Assembly: GCA_030141605.1 (NCBI GenBank)
Contig: JAQGDQ010000176.1
Span: 124,001-188,000, forward strand
Source of the DNA: Tubiluchus corallicola
Lineage: Eukaryota; Priapulida; Priapulimorpha; Priapulimorphida; Tubiluchidae
Length of the DNA stretch: 64,000 nt
Reading direction: 5' to 3'
Shown: positions 38,347-50,882 of the stretch, in pieces
Position numbering within the stretch: the first letter of the stretch is position 1
How the letters are laid out: each line of letters opens with the position of its first letter
Translations under genes and position numbers: made by a program
Notes under the pieces: generated by a model
Database searches by the model: none
Told to the model about the DNA's origin: nothing
The model's input: only the letters and a program-made list of their open reading frames with translations

Positions 38347-38530
38347 CTTTAACTAAAGACTATTATTATAGTGTGAAAGTTTGCTAAAATACTTTGAGTA
38401 CTACAGGTATTTCAAATAAAAAATTGGTGAATAAATCAACTACTTCCAGAGTTGTTTGTTAAGGAATGCAAAAGATGAGAAATACAAAATGAGCATGACA
38501 TGCCATGTGGAACAACCACAAGGGGCTTTT

Positions 38531-38560
38531 TTGTATTGTATCGTATTGTATTGTATTGTA
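38531..38560 (+). repeat. (TTGTA)n tract, retrotransposon tail
   Basis: Six pentanucleotide units, one variant, at the 3' end of the minus-strand LINE fragment. Confidence 0.85.
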
Positions 38561-39240
38561 TTTTATTGACAAGTAATAAATTCTACATTCACAGCACCAA
38601 ACAGGTGCAATATACACACACAATATTTACAAGATTGGGGTCCATTAAACGAACCAACATTTCTGTTTGCAGTAACTTCAATATCTGCCTCTTTCTAGCC
38701 TTGACTAAATCAGTAAACCTAACACATTTAACAAATTCCACCAATCCTATTACTGTGATTATGTTTTTTTCTTACGTTTATGGGGCATTACAATAAAAAA
38801 TGTTCTATAATTTCTACTGTTTCTGCATTACACATTAAACATGTTCTTTCTTCTTTGATAACTGCTCCCAGCTTCTGCTTCCTCTCTTAAGTCATGCGAA
38901 CGTTTAGCTAACATCCAATTGATACTATATTTACATTCTGAATTTCATTGTCTATAAAATCTCCCTTTTGTTGTTTCACTGGTTCTCAGTTTCTCTGTTA
39001 TAGCTCTATAGCATTCATCATTATGAATTCTCTTAATATCCTTACTTTTGAACATCCCATATTCTATTAGTGTTTTCATACTGATGAAGATAATCAACAT
39101 TTTCATTTAAGGCATTACAAATTCCAGCTTATGGTGATGTAATGTTTGTGTATATTTGTGTTATTAAAATCTTTCATCTTTCTCCAAAATGCTTACACGG
39201 ACTACAATCTCTAAGTGATTCATGAGCTTTTCTAACCCTG
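38531..39240 (-). mobile_element. 3' fragment of a non-LTR (LINE) retrotransposon, degenerate
   Basis: Read on the minus strand, the region encodes broken fragments typical of the C-terminus of a CR1/L2/jockey-like ORF2. It includes the CxxC...HxxxxC motif CLMCNAETVEIIEHFLL-stop-CP (38841-38785) and, upstream, peptides such as INWMLAKRSHDLREEAEAG. Frames are interrupted by TGA and TAA codons and frameshifts. After the motif another frame reads FVKCVRFTDLVKARKRQILK to a stop. The sequence ends in a polyadenylation-like CAATAAAATA and then (TACAA)n at 38560-38531, the 3' tail expected of such elements. The reverse transcriptase core is absent, consistent with 5' truncation, so the copy is dead. 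Confidence 0.75.
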
Positions 39241-39250
39241 GGCAACTGTC

Positions 39251-40290
39251 ATGGTGCCAAGACTGCTATACTTGCCAAACCTGCCCAATCCTCCCCAATG
39301 CCAAGTCTGCTAAATAACCTAAGTGTCAAGACTGCCATTCTACCAAGCCTACTAAAGCGTTAAGACTGCATACTGCCAAAGTCGCAAATTGCCAAATCCA
39401 CCCCACTGCCAAACTGTCAAATCCACAAATCTTTAAGGAGGACTATCAAAATTATCAAGATTAGAAGTATATACAAGCCATATAATAATATGCCAAGGCT
39501 ATCACTAACTGACTGACTGACGGAAGCGCGAAATCATTTGCTATTTTAAGTGCCAATTTCGAAAAAAATGCTAAGATTTCTTGTATCACTTTAACACAAT
39601 GCTGCACATAACAAGGTTTAGACGAACATGGTTTTCTCGTCACCTAAATCTTTTTTACACCAAGTGCAGGTAATGGTGCAGGTTTTACACCAAGCCATTT
39701 GAATAAGATTTGGCTTAAAGAAATACCAAAAAAAAAGGAAATTCAAATTCCATTTAGTTTCAAAAATAATTTTAAATTGAGAAACGGATTTGATCCAGAT
39801 TCGAAAATTGTTTTAAACTGAGATTTACATTATGATCAGGATTCGAAAATTATTATAAAATGAAATAAGGTTTAGATTTAGAATACGGTAATTTCAGATT
39901 CTTGACATTGACTGGCTGCTTGGTTACAATGATTACTTAGTTAATAATTCATTCATGAGTTTGTGAGTTCATTAATCAGGCAATCATTCAATTAACTAGT
40001 CAGCCAGTCAGCCTATCAGTCAGTTAGTTAGTAAGTCATAAAATTGGTACAGAAACTAATAATGTTATTGTACAGACTGCTCCTGATTTTGAAAGTTTTA
40101 TGCAAATTACACTTTATAAAGATTTGTGGATTTTGCAGTTCAACAGTACAGTAGTCGTGACACTAGTCTTGACAGTCACTTTGTTACTGAAGCGGTTTTA
40201 GCAATTTTATGGTATGGCAAGTTTGGCACAGTGGCACATTTGGCAGTTTGGCATTTGGCAGGCTTGGTAAGTGTGATGGTGTTAAAGTAA
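39251..40290. mobile_element. foldback element with TGCCAA-rich inverted arms
   Basis: The left arm (39251-39435) is packed with degenerate TGCCAAGACTGC-like repeats and ends in AATCCACAAATCTTTA. The right arm (40115-40276) carries the same in reverse complement: TAAAGATTTGTGGATT at its inner edge, then TTTGGCAG repeats. Subterminal ACTG-type tetranucleotides are also mirrored (39505-39520 and 40001-40036). Repetitive inverted arms around a unique centre are the architecture of foldback-type DNA transposons. No transposase frame is visible. It directly abuts the LINE fragment on its left. Confidence 0.6.
39757..39881 (+). repeat. about three copies of a 42-bp tandem repeat
   Basis: Units begin GATTCGAAAATTRTTWTAAA at 39798 and 39840, with a more diverged copy at 39757. 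They lie in the centre of the foldback element. Confidence 0.7.
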
Positions 40291-41335
40291 TGAGAGTGCA
40301 TGTGAGGCACTTACAGGAAGTGCCTGAGTGCAACGTAAGCCCTTTGTGTGTGTTCCATATGGCATGCTAATGCATTAGAAGTTTTCCAACATGTCGCGAC
40401 ATTCTCACGAGGGATATGTACCGTAATTCAGAAGTCTGAAAGAAAAACAATCACAATAAATCTAAATAAACACATGGTCACATAACATTTTTTATTTTTT
40501 GCAAAAACAAAAAAGTTGTCAATAAGCTTTTAATTCAAATTTAGTCCTTTCGACAAAATTTCACAGGCATTTACTGAACTATTGATGATGATAATTACTT
40601 ACCTAGAATTTAATATTGCAATATGTAAAGTACTTAGGTAGCTAGACATTAGAGTCTATGACCAGTAGGCTTGCTAATAAGATAAACCTCTAAAGCTGGT
40701 TATATACCTGGCTGTTGTACTTGGAGTTAAAAATAAAATTCTGTCTTTTGAAAGGCATATAATAAAAGTATAAAAGTCCACCAATGCAAACTTGTGTGAT
40801 GGTGGTATTAGAGTTTGTTAGACACATTTGTTAAGTTTATAAAAAAATCTCTGTTTGTTTATTAATTTGCCTAATATAAGCTGAATAATAAAATGAAATC
40901 ATTCATAGTTAAAATGCACATTTCAATAAAAACGTAGGTCATGGAATAACGATACATGCGCCACATTATAGGCCACAACACATTAAGTAAGTGTTAAGTA
41001 AACTACATTTATCATTTCTAAGGCCTTAAGAAAGGTTACACAACATGAAAATTACTACAGAAACTCTCCATTACCAACACTTCGCCTGTACTCTCGAGTA
41101 CCAAATATCAATTGCTCAGCAAAGCTTACAAGTTCAGCGACTCACCGTCACTCTTATAATGTCGAAACTGATACGGCAAATTTCAGCAAACGCCCGGTAT
41201 TACGGAGGGCAAACATGAATTTTTTATTCTTACGTTAATAAGAGTAATACGTATTGATAATTTTTGCCTTAGCGAATTAATTAATTACACTTCGATGAGT
41301 TCGTGGTTACAACTTCAGCAACTATTAAACTTCAG

Positions 41336-41444
41336 TTTCGCAACACAAGGATTCTCTGCTATAAACCAGCAACAACCGTTACAGGTCCGTTACAGCGTTT
41401 ACCTGAAATGGCTGAATTACATGTACTTGGTTTACACACTAACA
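41336..41444 (+). CDS. candidate exon, unknown
   Basis: A CTTCAG acceptor at 41335 precedes 109 nt open in one frame and ending at AACA|GTAAGT. A second 5' splice site (ACG|GTAAGC at 41456) lies 12 nt further. Within the frame an ATG at 41408 opens MAELHVLGLHTN. It may be a first coding exon or chance. No domain can be read in so short a peptide. Confidence 0.2.
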
Positions 41445-43702
41445 GTAAGTTCACGGTAAGCCTATTTTAACATTGATCATTTACTATGAAAACATAATTC
41501 ATTAAGCCATAATAATAAGAATGCTAAACATACCTAAAAATTCCAAAAGTACGCGTTGAAAATAACGATAAAACAAGCAAAAAGTAAATCACGTGTTTAT
41601 CACTGTTGTTACTGCGCGCTTACGTCTGCACTGCTTTTGCTGTACAAACTGTGTGCAAGTGCACGAGACCTGAAAGGGGGCTTGGCAGCAAAACAGTAAT
41701 ACATGTACACCCCAAACAGGTCTAGGAGTATTAATGCATTAAACCAAGGATTTTTAAACGTAAAACTGGTGAGGTAAGTGCCCCACTAGTGGTCAAAATT
41801 ACCCCACTATTTGGTAACATTTGCTCCACTGCCAGGAGTGTGTTTAAACCGCGGCACTTTGGTTTCTGGCGTACTCACAGGATAGCTTCCTTCCTATACT
41901 AGTATATACTTCCTATGTGGTCCGTCCTTTGTGTGATGCTCAACTGTTGTACCAACAGGTTGGACAACTAAAATTCAATATAAAGATACAAATTACTTGA
42001 ACTTGGTCTGTCTTTTTTGCCGACCAGTAAAATTCCCTTAAAATACTTCCTTGCGCCATACAGACTCGTGTGATGTGGTCCAGTTATTTGAGATTTTAGA
42101 CTTCTACAGTTATCCACCGAGAGGACAAAAATGAGCCGATGCGAAAATTGATTTGGAGGGCTTCTCCCCTCCTCACCACCGAACTTTAACGTCTTACACC
42201 CTCACCCATCCGGCCATCCCATCCTCTTCCCAAGTCCATAGATATGCAAGCACACTTGTCACCAACTCACCATCTACACAAGTCACATGTAAGACGTCAA
42301 GATTATGCAGTAATTAGCCTATCGACCTGCCAGTCATAATAGGCAAGACTAAGAACAATGACACAACACATAAACAACAAAATTAGAGTATGAAACTATA
42401 TTATGTCTCTCGAACGATCTATTATCTCGCTTGACATAATTTTTGTCACTCGTGTCACATAATTAATGCATTTGAGTCAGAACATTACTTTTTTGAATAC
42501 TGAACACTTACGGACTTGTTAATAGTAGTTATGGTCCCCAACGGGTTTCCTTAAGTTTTAATTTTGCACATTGTCTAATAATCATATTGTTTATTATACG
42601 ACAGTCAGCTGTCAATTCCAGCAAAATCACTCATCCCGCAACCACAACGTGGAAGACTCATTTCCCGGAAAAGCTTTTCCCTAGAAAATTTTTTGCTAGA
42701 AAAATTCTTGGCAGGAGAAATTCGCAGAAAATTTTTTTGCCTAGAGCCGTCATTTCACAGAAGATGCAACAAATCTTTTTTCAAAGCTCAATTAGATATT
42801 ACGTAATATAAAATATTATAATAATTTCTACAAATTCGATATAAACATTGTAACTTTATTCTAAACATTGTATTGATTGATATGGATCGTAATTACATTC
42901 TGTTTTTGCAGAGCGTTCGTTAAAACATGTAATTTATAGCATTGTTAGTGATACTGACAAGGCTATTACTCACAGCTATCTGGCTTGCAAAAAATACGGT
43001 TAACTGCATTGCATTAATATGTACACCAATGTATGTTAGCTTGCAAACTGCTACGTGTGCGATTCGTATGGGGCGTAGTGCAGCACATTGTTTGGCATTT
43101 ATAAATTTTATTAGCTATTGGGTGCCCTCAGTTTAGTTTGCTATTAATTATTATTAGTTACTTTGTCATGTCTATTTTTCTCACAGTTTCCTGGATTACT
43201 GATATTCAATTGCAATAAATGAACTTGAAACTAGAAATTTAAAAAAATCGGTCAATTGGTTAAGACAAGAAAGTAGATCTATAACGTCAGAACGATTAAG
43301 CAGTGAGGCAGATTGACCTTCGCATGAACGTACAGCAGTACCGGGTACATGGCTTCGGTGTAAATTAGCCATTAACAGCATAAAATCATTAGCAGCAAGA
43401 TAAAACGAATCATCTTTTCATTGTTGTTGGTTTGTTGTTCCTTCTGTGACCAATCAAAGTTCAAATAAGTTTTGCACCATTGCTTCAAGCTAGATGAAAC
43501 TTGGCAGAGTGCCACTAAAGAAAAGAAAAAGAATATATATATCAAATTTTATCAGCGAAATCCGTATCCTTAGTGTTATATATATATACATCTTCTCATC
43601 TTTTCCCTATGCGGGGTCGCCGTTGTGAATAAGTCGTCTCCAGGCATTCCTGTTGTTAGCCATCTCTTCATTTATGTTCTTCTCTCTAAGGTCTCCGTTA
43701 AT

Positions 43703-43744
<42 letters not shown>

Positions 43745-43865
43745 ACCCCTACCCTATGCATCTTCCCTAAACGACGGAAAGAATTCAGCGCCGCAATGAA
43801 AGAAACTGCCCATATGTATATGTGTATGTATGCATGTATGTATGTATATACATATCTATCTATCT
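43703..43865 (+). repeat. microsatellite cluster (AC)n, (AT)n, (TATG)n, (TATC)n
   Basis: (AC)n at 43703-43712 passes directly into (AT)n at 43713-43740. A further TATG/TATC tetranucleotide run covers about 43816-43865. Confidence 0.85.
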
Positions 43866-44937
43866 AATCGACTAACCAACGAATCAAGTGAATTCAAATT
43901 CACATATTCCCTAAAATATAAAATACCAAAGAAAATGATATTAGAACAATTGAATATTTGTTCTTTTTCAGATTTATTCAGCATTCTACAAAATTCCCAG
44001 GAAAAGTATATTCAATATCTAAGAATCGCATAATTTGCCTAGACAAACTTGTCTACTAGACAAACTACTAGACAGACTAGCCTACGAAAACTACAGAAGG
44101 AACCATTTTACACACTTTACCTGGTTTATTTTGACACTTAATAAAATGCTTAGGCATTCTATAGAATACACGATTTCACACTTTGCTTGTAACATATGCG
44201 CTACATTATACTGCAGATGAAGGACGAGTAGAACTTACAAGCAGATAGACACCTGTTTGACAAGTGAGCGTTTCGTCTAAAACCGGCCGTATAATGCACT
44301 CATCTAAACTGGGTTCAAGTCATCTAAACTGTCACGCTGAGCCTAAAGCACGTGCGATACAGGCACTTAAAAACCCAGGAAACCCAATGCTCATATTGCT
44401 TAATTGGGCTTATCCACTAATTCGAGGATGTTTTTGTATCAGTGGGTAACGTCCTGCGCGTAATGGCTGTTCTGGGGGTGACCACAATACGGCTGTATAA
44501 ACATTTGTTGTTATTATCCAGAGTAGGACGAGATTTCTAATATAGGTCTATGTCTAATATAGATTTGCGCTGAATTGGTGTGAATCTTTAAGGACAAGAC
44601 GAATGGGCCTAAAACTTTCTCAAGATTAGAACATATCAAATGACTTTGATGTGCTCTGAAACATCACTGGCTATTCAACTTCAGGAGTATATACGAATTA
44701 GTCATTCGAATAACTGAAATTCGTCAACGACCTCAATTAATTAAGAGAACTTTCGAAAGCCAAGAATTTGCCAAACTTGTGACAATCACAGTTTGCTTCA
44801 TGAGCTTAAAATGTTAGTGTCTTTTCATTTAGATAATAGGAACTGTCTTTATCACATTAGCATTTTTGAAAAAAGGGAAACATTCAAATGTTTACAAAGG
44901 TTCACTAAATAAAAAGCAAAGCCTTTGGGGAAATTAA

Positions 44938-45040
44938 GTGACGTTTAGCTGGCATCCGGAATGTGTATGAGTTATGGAGGGTGCGGAATAGCTAAAATAG
45001 CTTTATATTGTTTTCTGTGCACCCGTTTATCAGACATTAC
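44938..45040 (+). mobile_element. partial copy of the intron MITE family
   Basis: GTGACGTTTAGCTGGCATCC and the following ~85 bp match the left half of the element at 53438-53628 (shared GCGGAAT, TTTATATTGTTTTC and TTTATC blocks in order). The right inverted terminus was not found, so it is truncated or decayed. Confidence 0.6.
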
Positions 45041-45049
45041 TAGACTCTT

Positions 45050-48000
45050 GTTGGAAAGTTCTTTGTTAGCCATGATAGCAAGGTAAAATGATCATTATTT
45101 AAGAAATACGTTTGTTGTAATTGTAAGTTCATCTCAGGTTTAATTCACTCAGAATGTTATTATGCACAAATCAGTGATCATCATGCTCAGTCGTGACTGA
45201 TAAAACAATTCTGACTATACTATACAATGAAGACACTTGCCAAACGAGGCAAGTGGCTAATAAAATACGCAAAGTATGTAATAAAAATTTATTAAATACA
45301 TGATTATTTGTGAAACGGACTCTGAAAATTGCGTTTTATTATTACTCTTGTCTCTTCAGAAATTTTCTGTTTAATTTACCAACTACCCGTCTGTTGTAAA
45401 TCTTAGTGATTGCGGCGGTAGTCTGCAGAACTTAACTAGTCACATAAATTACGAAAAACGAAAAAGGCAAATTTTTACATGAGCATTCACTAGTGTGCAC
45501 AAAAAGTAAAGGTTATTGATAGAATAGCAATAAATGAGTTTTCGTAAGGAATGTTCGTGAGCATGCAGGAATCGTAGTAGGAATCTAATTTTTGTGTGAA
45601 CTTTAGGTTTAGGTACTTTTAACATTGCAGTGTTTTTTCTGTAATGTGGAATTTTTATATATAATGTACCACTGTATATTGTTGAAACTGCTTTACTAGG
45701 CTTTTGGTATAATTTTGTAATGTGTAATACTTTATTATGTTTGTAGTCATAGATGCAAGTCAATATTGTGATTAGTACAGTCACGTATTGGCTGGGGCGG
45801 TATTTGGGTGTGCCCCACCGTTTTTGCCTTGTTATATTGAATATATTGTCATTTTAATAAATGACCTCATTTTATCAACAAATTTTTGGTGCTTATGCAA
45901 AAAACTAGCCAGGTTTAGCCAATTTTACCGTTAGGTGGGTTTTATGAACATTAGCTTACAAAAATTAAATTTTTAACCTATTGCATGCACGTTTCCTTGA
46001 ATTCTTACGAAAAGTAGAGTTCACATTTTCAACAGTGATATGCGAAACTTAAAAAATAAACCATTATTTTGTAAGTGTAAATACTTACATACTACTAGTT
46101 CGTTCGCTAATAAAGTAAAGCAAGTGTGCACACTTAGCACCTCCTAGTGTGCACATTTAGCAGCGCAAATCGCTAGCTTGGCGACAACGTCAATACCGAA
46201 GTAGCATTAGTGTTCCTTTGTGAATAAGCTTTTTTCTGAGATGCTGGTGCACTTTGATGCTACTGACGGGAATTACGCACTAAATTCTTTCTGCTAATTC
46301 AAACCTTTTAAACAAGAATACGTGCTGTTACCCAGTATAACTTGTTTTTGTGGATTTTTTAGCGTACGGACTACTGCTCTTTAGCATTCGGTGATGTTTA
46401 AGCAATCCTTAAGCAGACAGAGCCACCTAGCGGTGAAATTTGCAAACGTCTAGAATTGATGCAATTAATGTGCTAAAGCTTACTTTCTTTTAATAATTTA
46501 ATGTAAATCAATTTCTTTTTTATATATTAAACATTTTAAGCTTGAGGCTACTCATGTCTTGCACTTTCGATTAAACGACTGATAACATATTGCTAATATA
46601 ATTCAAAATTCAATGTTCTGTGATTGCAGCCCCCTCCTGCCGCGTCCTCAATTTAAAGCGTCACTGTACATATATTTTGTAATTTGCTGAAACAAATTTG
46701 TTTGACTATATGAATCACTATGTTTACAAATCCATCAAAAAACAATAAAACCGACTTGAGTAAGACCGGAAATCACAGTGCCTAACATCCGATCACTCTG
46801 TCGTACCACAACAAGCAACAAATATTCTAAATAGAGAAAACACAAACAAACAACAATTCTTAACATTTTTGCAAGGAAAAAACTGAGTAGTGCAGCGGCG
46901 TTGAAAAATAAATATGTGCGCACTGTGGTTGTGCCACATTCCTTTGCTATTTTCCTTTTCAAAATAACACTTTATTTTTGGAGAAATACCAGGGATCGAC
47001 TATTAAAAACTCTTTAACCCCACTAATATAAAATGTCAGCCTAATGTAAGGGTTTAAATATAAATATGAAAGCTAGAGTCAAACTGGCAGATTGTTAGAG
47101 TCAAAACAATCATTGTTTACGAAGTTGGTGGTAACGTTGAGGCGTATGCTTGTTGCACTTTGTGAGAGGAGTACATTGAAGCTTATTCAACAGTCATTTA
47201 TTGTTGAAGTTTTCTAGAAAAGAGGTTTCCGAAGCCCGAATCATTTTTCAAATAAGTCAGTTTTTATGAGTGTTAAGAGCGAGTGTCAAATGAGTGAAAT
47301 AAAAACAAACATTAGGAAAATGAAAGATAAAGCCCAACTGTAACTGTTATTAATTTTTATTACATGAATCAGCTGATTTCCACCGGAAGCGTAAATCGTT
47401 TGAGAAATTTACTTAAATTTGAATTACGATTTTATAAAATATTATAATTTTCTGGAGGCAAGTCTGAGTCTAAGCAAGTCTAAGCCTTGATGTTTTAAAT
47501 TTTACAATTATTGTTTATTAAGCTTTATTTCAAATCCTATAGAATCATTTGAATTTGAAGTGATTATACCCTGCAAACGATATAATGCAAGTTACTCTGA
47601 GAAACCAATTTCATCCTATATGGGACGGGGTGCACTTTCACGGAACACATCATCGTTCACGGGACACACACTCAGACTGAATGTAACTTATCTGGTATAG
47701 ATAATAACACACTTTGGATGATAATAGACGACATATATGACAAAAAATAAGATTATCTAAATTTGGTACAGGGATGCAGATGACGTCATCGCTGCCCTTG
47801 CCGTACAACTTAGACCCAAAATTCCCTATAGCAAATAGCCGATTTAATATTAATTCATAATACATTTCATCTCATTTTTTGACTTGGCTTTCAAATTACA
47901 TACAAATATTCGATTTTGTGAAATGGACAGAGGGGTACTGGTGACGTAAGTTGGCCACTTCGTGTGTTCCAATGTTCCAATCATACCACCAAATGAAAGC

Positions 48001-48890
48001 CCTAATAGTAGCCAAGTGTCTATCTGTGAACGTTTTGGAGTTATAAGCCTCCAAAGTACAGGGCCATTTCTTGATTTTTTTTTTGTGTCCCAGGACAGCG
48101 GGCCAAAGTGTGAAATTGTATAAAAATGCCCAAAACGCTGTTAAAGTGATCTGAACAATCATTCTTGAAAGTTTGGCTGCTGTATATCCACTTTTTCTCG
48201 GCTATCAGACCAGACTGTAAATTACATATATAGATATTTGATGAAAAAGAGCATTCTGGTTCCAAAATGCGGCAGACACCATAATTTAATAAACTAAATT
48301 AAAATTTATATTAACTAATTTGTTGTTACGTGCTTTGAGCATTTTTCTTAATAAGCACATTTTTTTCAACAAAATAGTATTGGAAGGATATGATACCTAG
48401 GGTACTGAAACCCAAAATTCCCTTTTGTGTTTCTGGTATAAAAAAATAAAAATCTCTTTAAACCAACTCCTAAACACATTTTCTTAAAGCACTCTGATCA
48501 TTATTTATGAATCATAATTAAATTTTTTGCAACTTTTGTTTTTGCACAGCTATTTAAATAAAAGATGTGAAAATTTGCATATTATTGTCAATGGGAAAAT
48601 TGCTTTGTCCAAAATGTTACACGATGTTGTGCTTAAATAAAAACACAATATAATATAATTAACATAGGGTTATTTAGTTATTTTTCTCAATTTTTGTCAG
48701 AGGTCTTTTTTATACATACAGCTTGCACTATATTAATATGAAAATTGCCCGATAGTACTCATAAGTTTGAAGCTGGTACCAGTTTATAAAGTTTTCTCTT
48801 ATTACTCGCATGGTTTGCAGTGCTTGTGTCCCCATCTACTAAAACTATTACTGAACTAAAATAAGCCAGTCGGTGTACCTTACTGCGGCG
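45050..48890. other. no supported gene
   Basis: A 111-codon minus-strand open frame (45784-45449) lies in A/T-rich DNA. Its basic, Tyr/Leu/Lys-rich composition is what A/T-rich sequence gives by chance. GTGTGCACAYTTAGCA is directly repeated at about 46117-46160. A perfect CRE TGACGTCA occurs at 47781-47788. Confidence 0.4.
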
Positions 48891-49370
48891 TACCTTGCTC
48901 TACACATAATTTGTATAATGACTTTGTGCAATAATGACCAACAAATTAGAAATTAAAGATTAATACTGTGCAACCTGGGAAATAATTCTAGTTCGAATAA
49001 TTACTTTTGCCATGGTACTCCCATCGCTCTCCTATTAGCTGCCATGCAACTTGAAAACACCCGACACGAGATCTACCCGTGTCGCTCATCCTGTATTATA
49101 TCAGTTTAACTCAAGTTTATCTAAAGTTCGTTTTAGTGTTATTTCATTCGCGTGTCAATAGTGCAGTACAACGTAATCCAAGGCTCATTTAACATAACTG
49201 TGAATGAAAAAGTTTCATTTAGGTTATACGCTTCATTTAGTCTGTATTTAGTTAATATGCCTAATAAGTAGGTTTGCTATAATAATTTACAGTATTATTC
49301 TGTGTGCAAGTGGAGCAAAATGTGACCGTTTATTTCTACACGGTCCGTGGTTTACCTTGAATTTAAATAA
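48840..49370 (+). repeat. upstream copy of a diverged direct repeat
   Basis: This aligns collinearly with about 51210-51690. Shared landmarks in order are GATTAATA..GTGCAAC..GGGAAATAATT, CTTTTGCCATGG, ATTAGCTGCCATGCAACTTG, AACTGTGAA, TTTAGGTTATA and GCTATAATAATT. Identity is perhaps 60-70% by eye. It may be one LTR of a decayed LTR element or a duplicated upstream region. Confidence 0.55.
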
Positions 49371-49968
49371 TTATGCTTCTGAGAAGTGTATAATGTGTTC
49401 TTGGTGAGCGGAATTATCACTCACTAGACACAACTTGTACTTGGTTAAGCCGAGACATGCATGCTTGGTAAAATAATAGTCCTAGTCCTGCCACAATCCT
49501 CTGCATTAAGTAAATCGTCCCATTGAGTGCTGGAGTGTCTCAAACCGTAATGTCCCCGATAAAAATATTGATGTCCGGCCAGAGAAAGCATTGCTTTGTT
49601 TGTTTCAATGCCTCTACTCGTGCTAAGCTTGTGTTGTCTGTTGAATTTAAAACCGACTTTAAAAATGGCCCTTTCAAGATCAAGGCAGTGCCACTGCAGC
49701 AAAGATCAGCGCGTAAACAAAATACTCTGTAGTATGATCCTAAAACCATTCAAGTATTTGAATTCCATGTAAACTAGTTTCACGTAAGCAGAAAAAAGAA
49801 TGAATAGAACTACCTAGTGACAAAATCTCACAAAAAACACACGTTGTTACATGAATTTAAATAAACAGTGCAGTAAATCAGTAGGGGATGGTATAACAGA
49901 TCATTTTTCTTGATACGACTTAAAACTCAATGATGTTTTTTTTCAAATATTATAAACTTTTAAACTGC

Positions 49969-50105
49969 GGGTCGGGATTGGGGTCGGGCAGGATGAGAAC
50001 TCTGCCAACGGGTTTAGGGATGGGGCTGAATGGATCGAAAAGTTCGGAATCGAAATTTGGGGGTCGAGAGACTCGAAGACCATGGCAACCCCGATCCCGA
50101 ACACC
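49969..50105 (+). repeat. G-quadruplex motif and short inverted repeat
   Basis: GGGTCGGGATTGGGGTCGGG (49969-49988) fits the G3+N1-7 quadruplex pattern with four G-tracts. A loose reverse complement, AACCCCGATCCCGAAC, ends the block near 50088-50103, so the GC-rich ~135-bp unit could be a small inverted-repeat element. It stands out sharply from its A/T-rich flanks. Confidence 0.6.
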
Positions 50106-50160
50106 ACAGTAATTAATAATAGTACTAGCCAAACCCTGTAAAAATTGCACATAAACCCAA

Positions 50161-50520
50161 AGTGACAACCCAACCATATTACACCACAACACCAACACCA
50201 CACCACACCACATTATGCCACACTCATCACACCATACCATGCCCACCCGACTATCTACACCACACCACCTAAATCATGCTACCTACTCAAACGCACCCAC
50301 ACAATGCCACCCTCCCCCCTCCCCCACATAAACCCCATCACACTGTAACCACACTACACTACACCACCCACATCACACAATGCCACACCATACCTAACAC
50401 ACCACAACACCCACATTACCGCTAACCACACCATGCCACATCCACGACAGCATACCACACCACACCACACCATCCACAGCACACTCACCACACCCACTAT
50501 GCCATACCACATCACACTAA
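50161..50520 (+). repeat. AC-rich low-complexity tract
   Basis: About 360 bp almost devoid of G on this strand, composed of CACCACACC and CCACACTA-like words. The strand asymmetry is extreme. Any open frame through it is an artefact. Confidence 0.85.
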
Positions 50521-50537
50521 ACCCACTATGCATGATA

Positions 50538-50609
<72 letters not shown>
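50538..50609 (+). repeat. (ATG)24 trinucleotide microsatellite
   Basis: 24 uninterrupted ATG units, then a decayed GATGAC tail to about 50636. Poly-Met, poly-Asp and poly-Ser frames across it are not genes. Confidence 0.95.
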
Positions 50610-50882
50610 GTGATGACGACGATGATGACGATGACGCTACAACATTAACATCAACAACACAGTACCATAGTGAAACGATGCAAAACATTTTACACAAAGT
50701 TAAAACTATGCAATTTACATGTACAATCTACATCACATTAGAATGGTGGGTGAATACAATGCCCAGTGTAAGGATTATGGGGTTGAAAAAGAAATTTGAA
50801 ATTCACTCTTCCCGTTTTGTCTAGTGGACATCTCTCCCAACGATACCTTAGCATCTTGTCAACCGTTTCCTCCTCTTTTCAG

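Larger units (their letters stand above)
40300..44930. other. no supported gene
   Basis: One low-confidence exon candidate (41336-41444) and a run of microsatellites (43703-43865) are listed separately. The block at about 43596-43700 (CTATGCGGGGTCGCC...) has the look of a dispersed repeat but has no second copy in this window. CTAGACAAACT-type short repeats occur at 44039-44080. Confidence 0.4.

Noticed and set aside
43596-43700. Possible RTE-type retrotransposon end (CTATGCGGGGTCGCC)
   Set aside because: Recognised only as a loose resemblance; no reverse transcriptase fragment, tail or second copy in the window supports it.
45449-45784. 111-codon minus-strand open frame
   Set aside because: It lies in A/T-rich DNA with composition (Lys, Ile, Tyr, Leu, His) expected by chance; no domain, splice-site or neighbour support.
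46735-46962. Hydrophobic minus-strand frame resembling membrane segments
   Set aside because: T-rich DNA read in one frame gives Leu/Phe/Val-rich peptides by chance; no family motif is visible.
50433-50824. Long open frames giving poly-Met, poly-Asp and poly-Ser
   Set aside because: They are translations of the (ATG)24 microsatellite and the AC-rich tract in different frames, with no coding signal outside the repeat.
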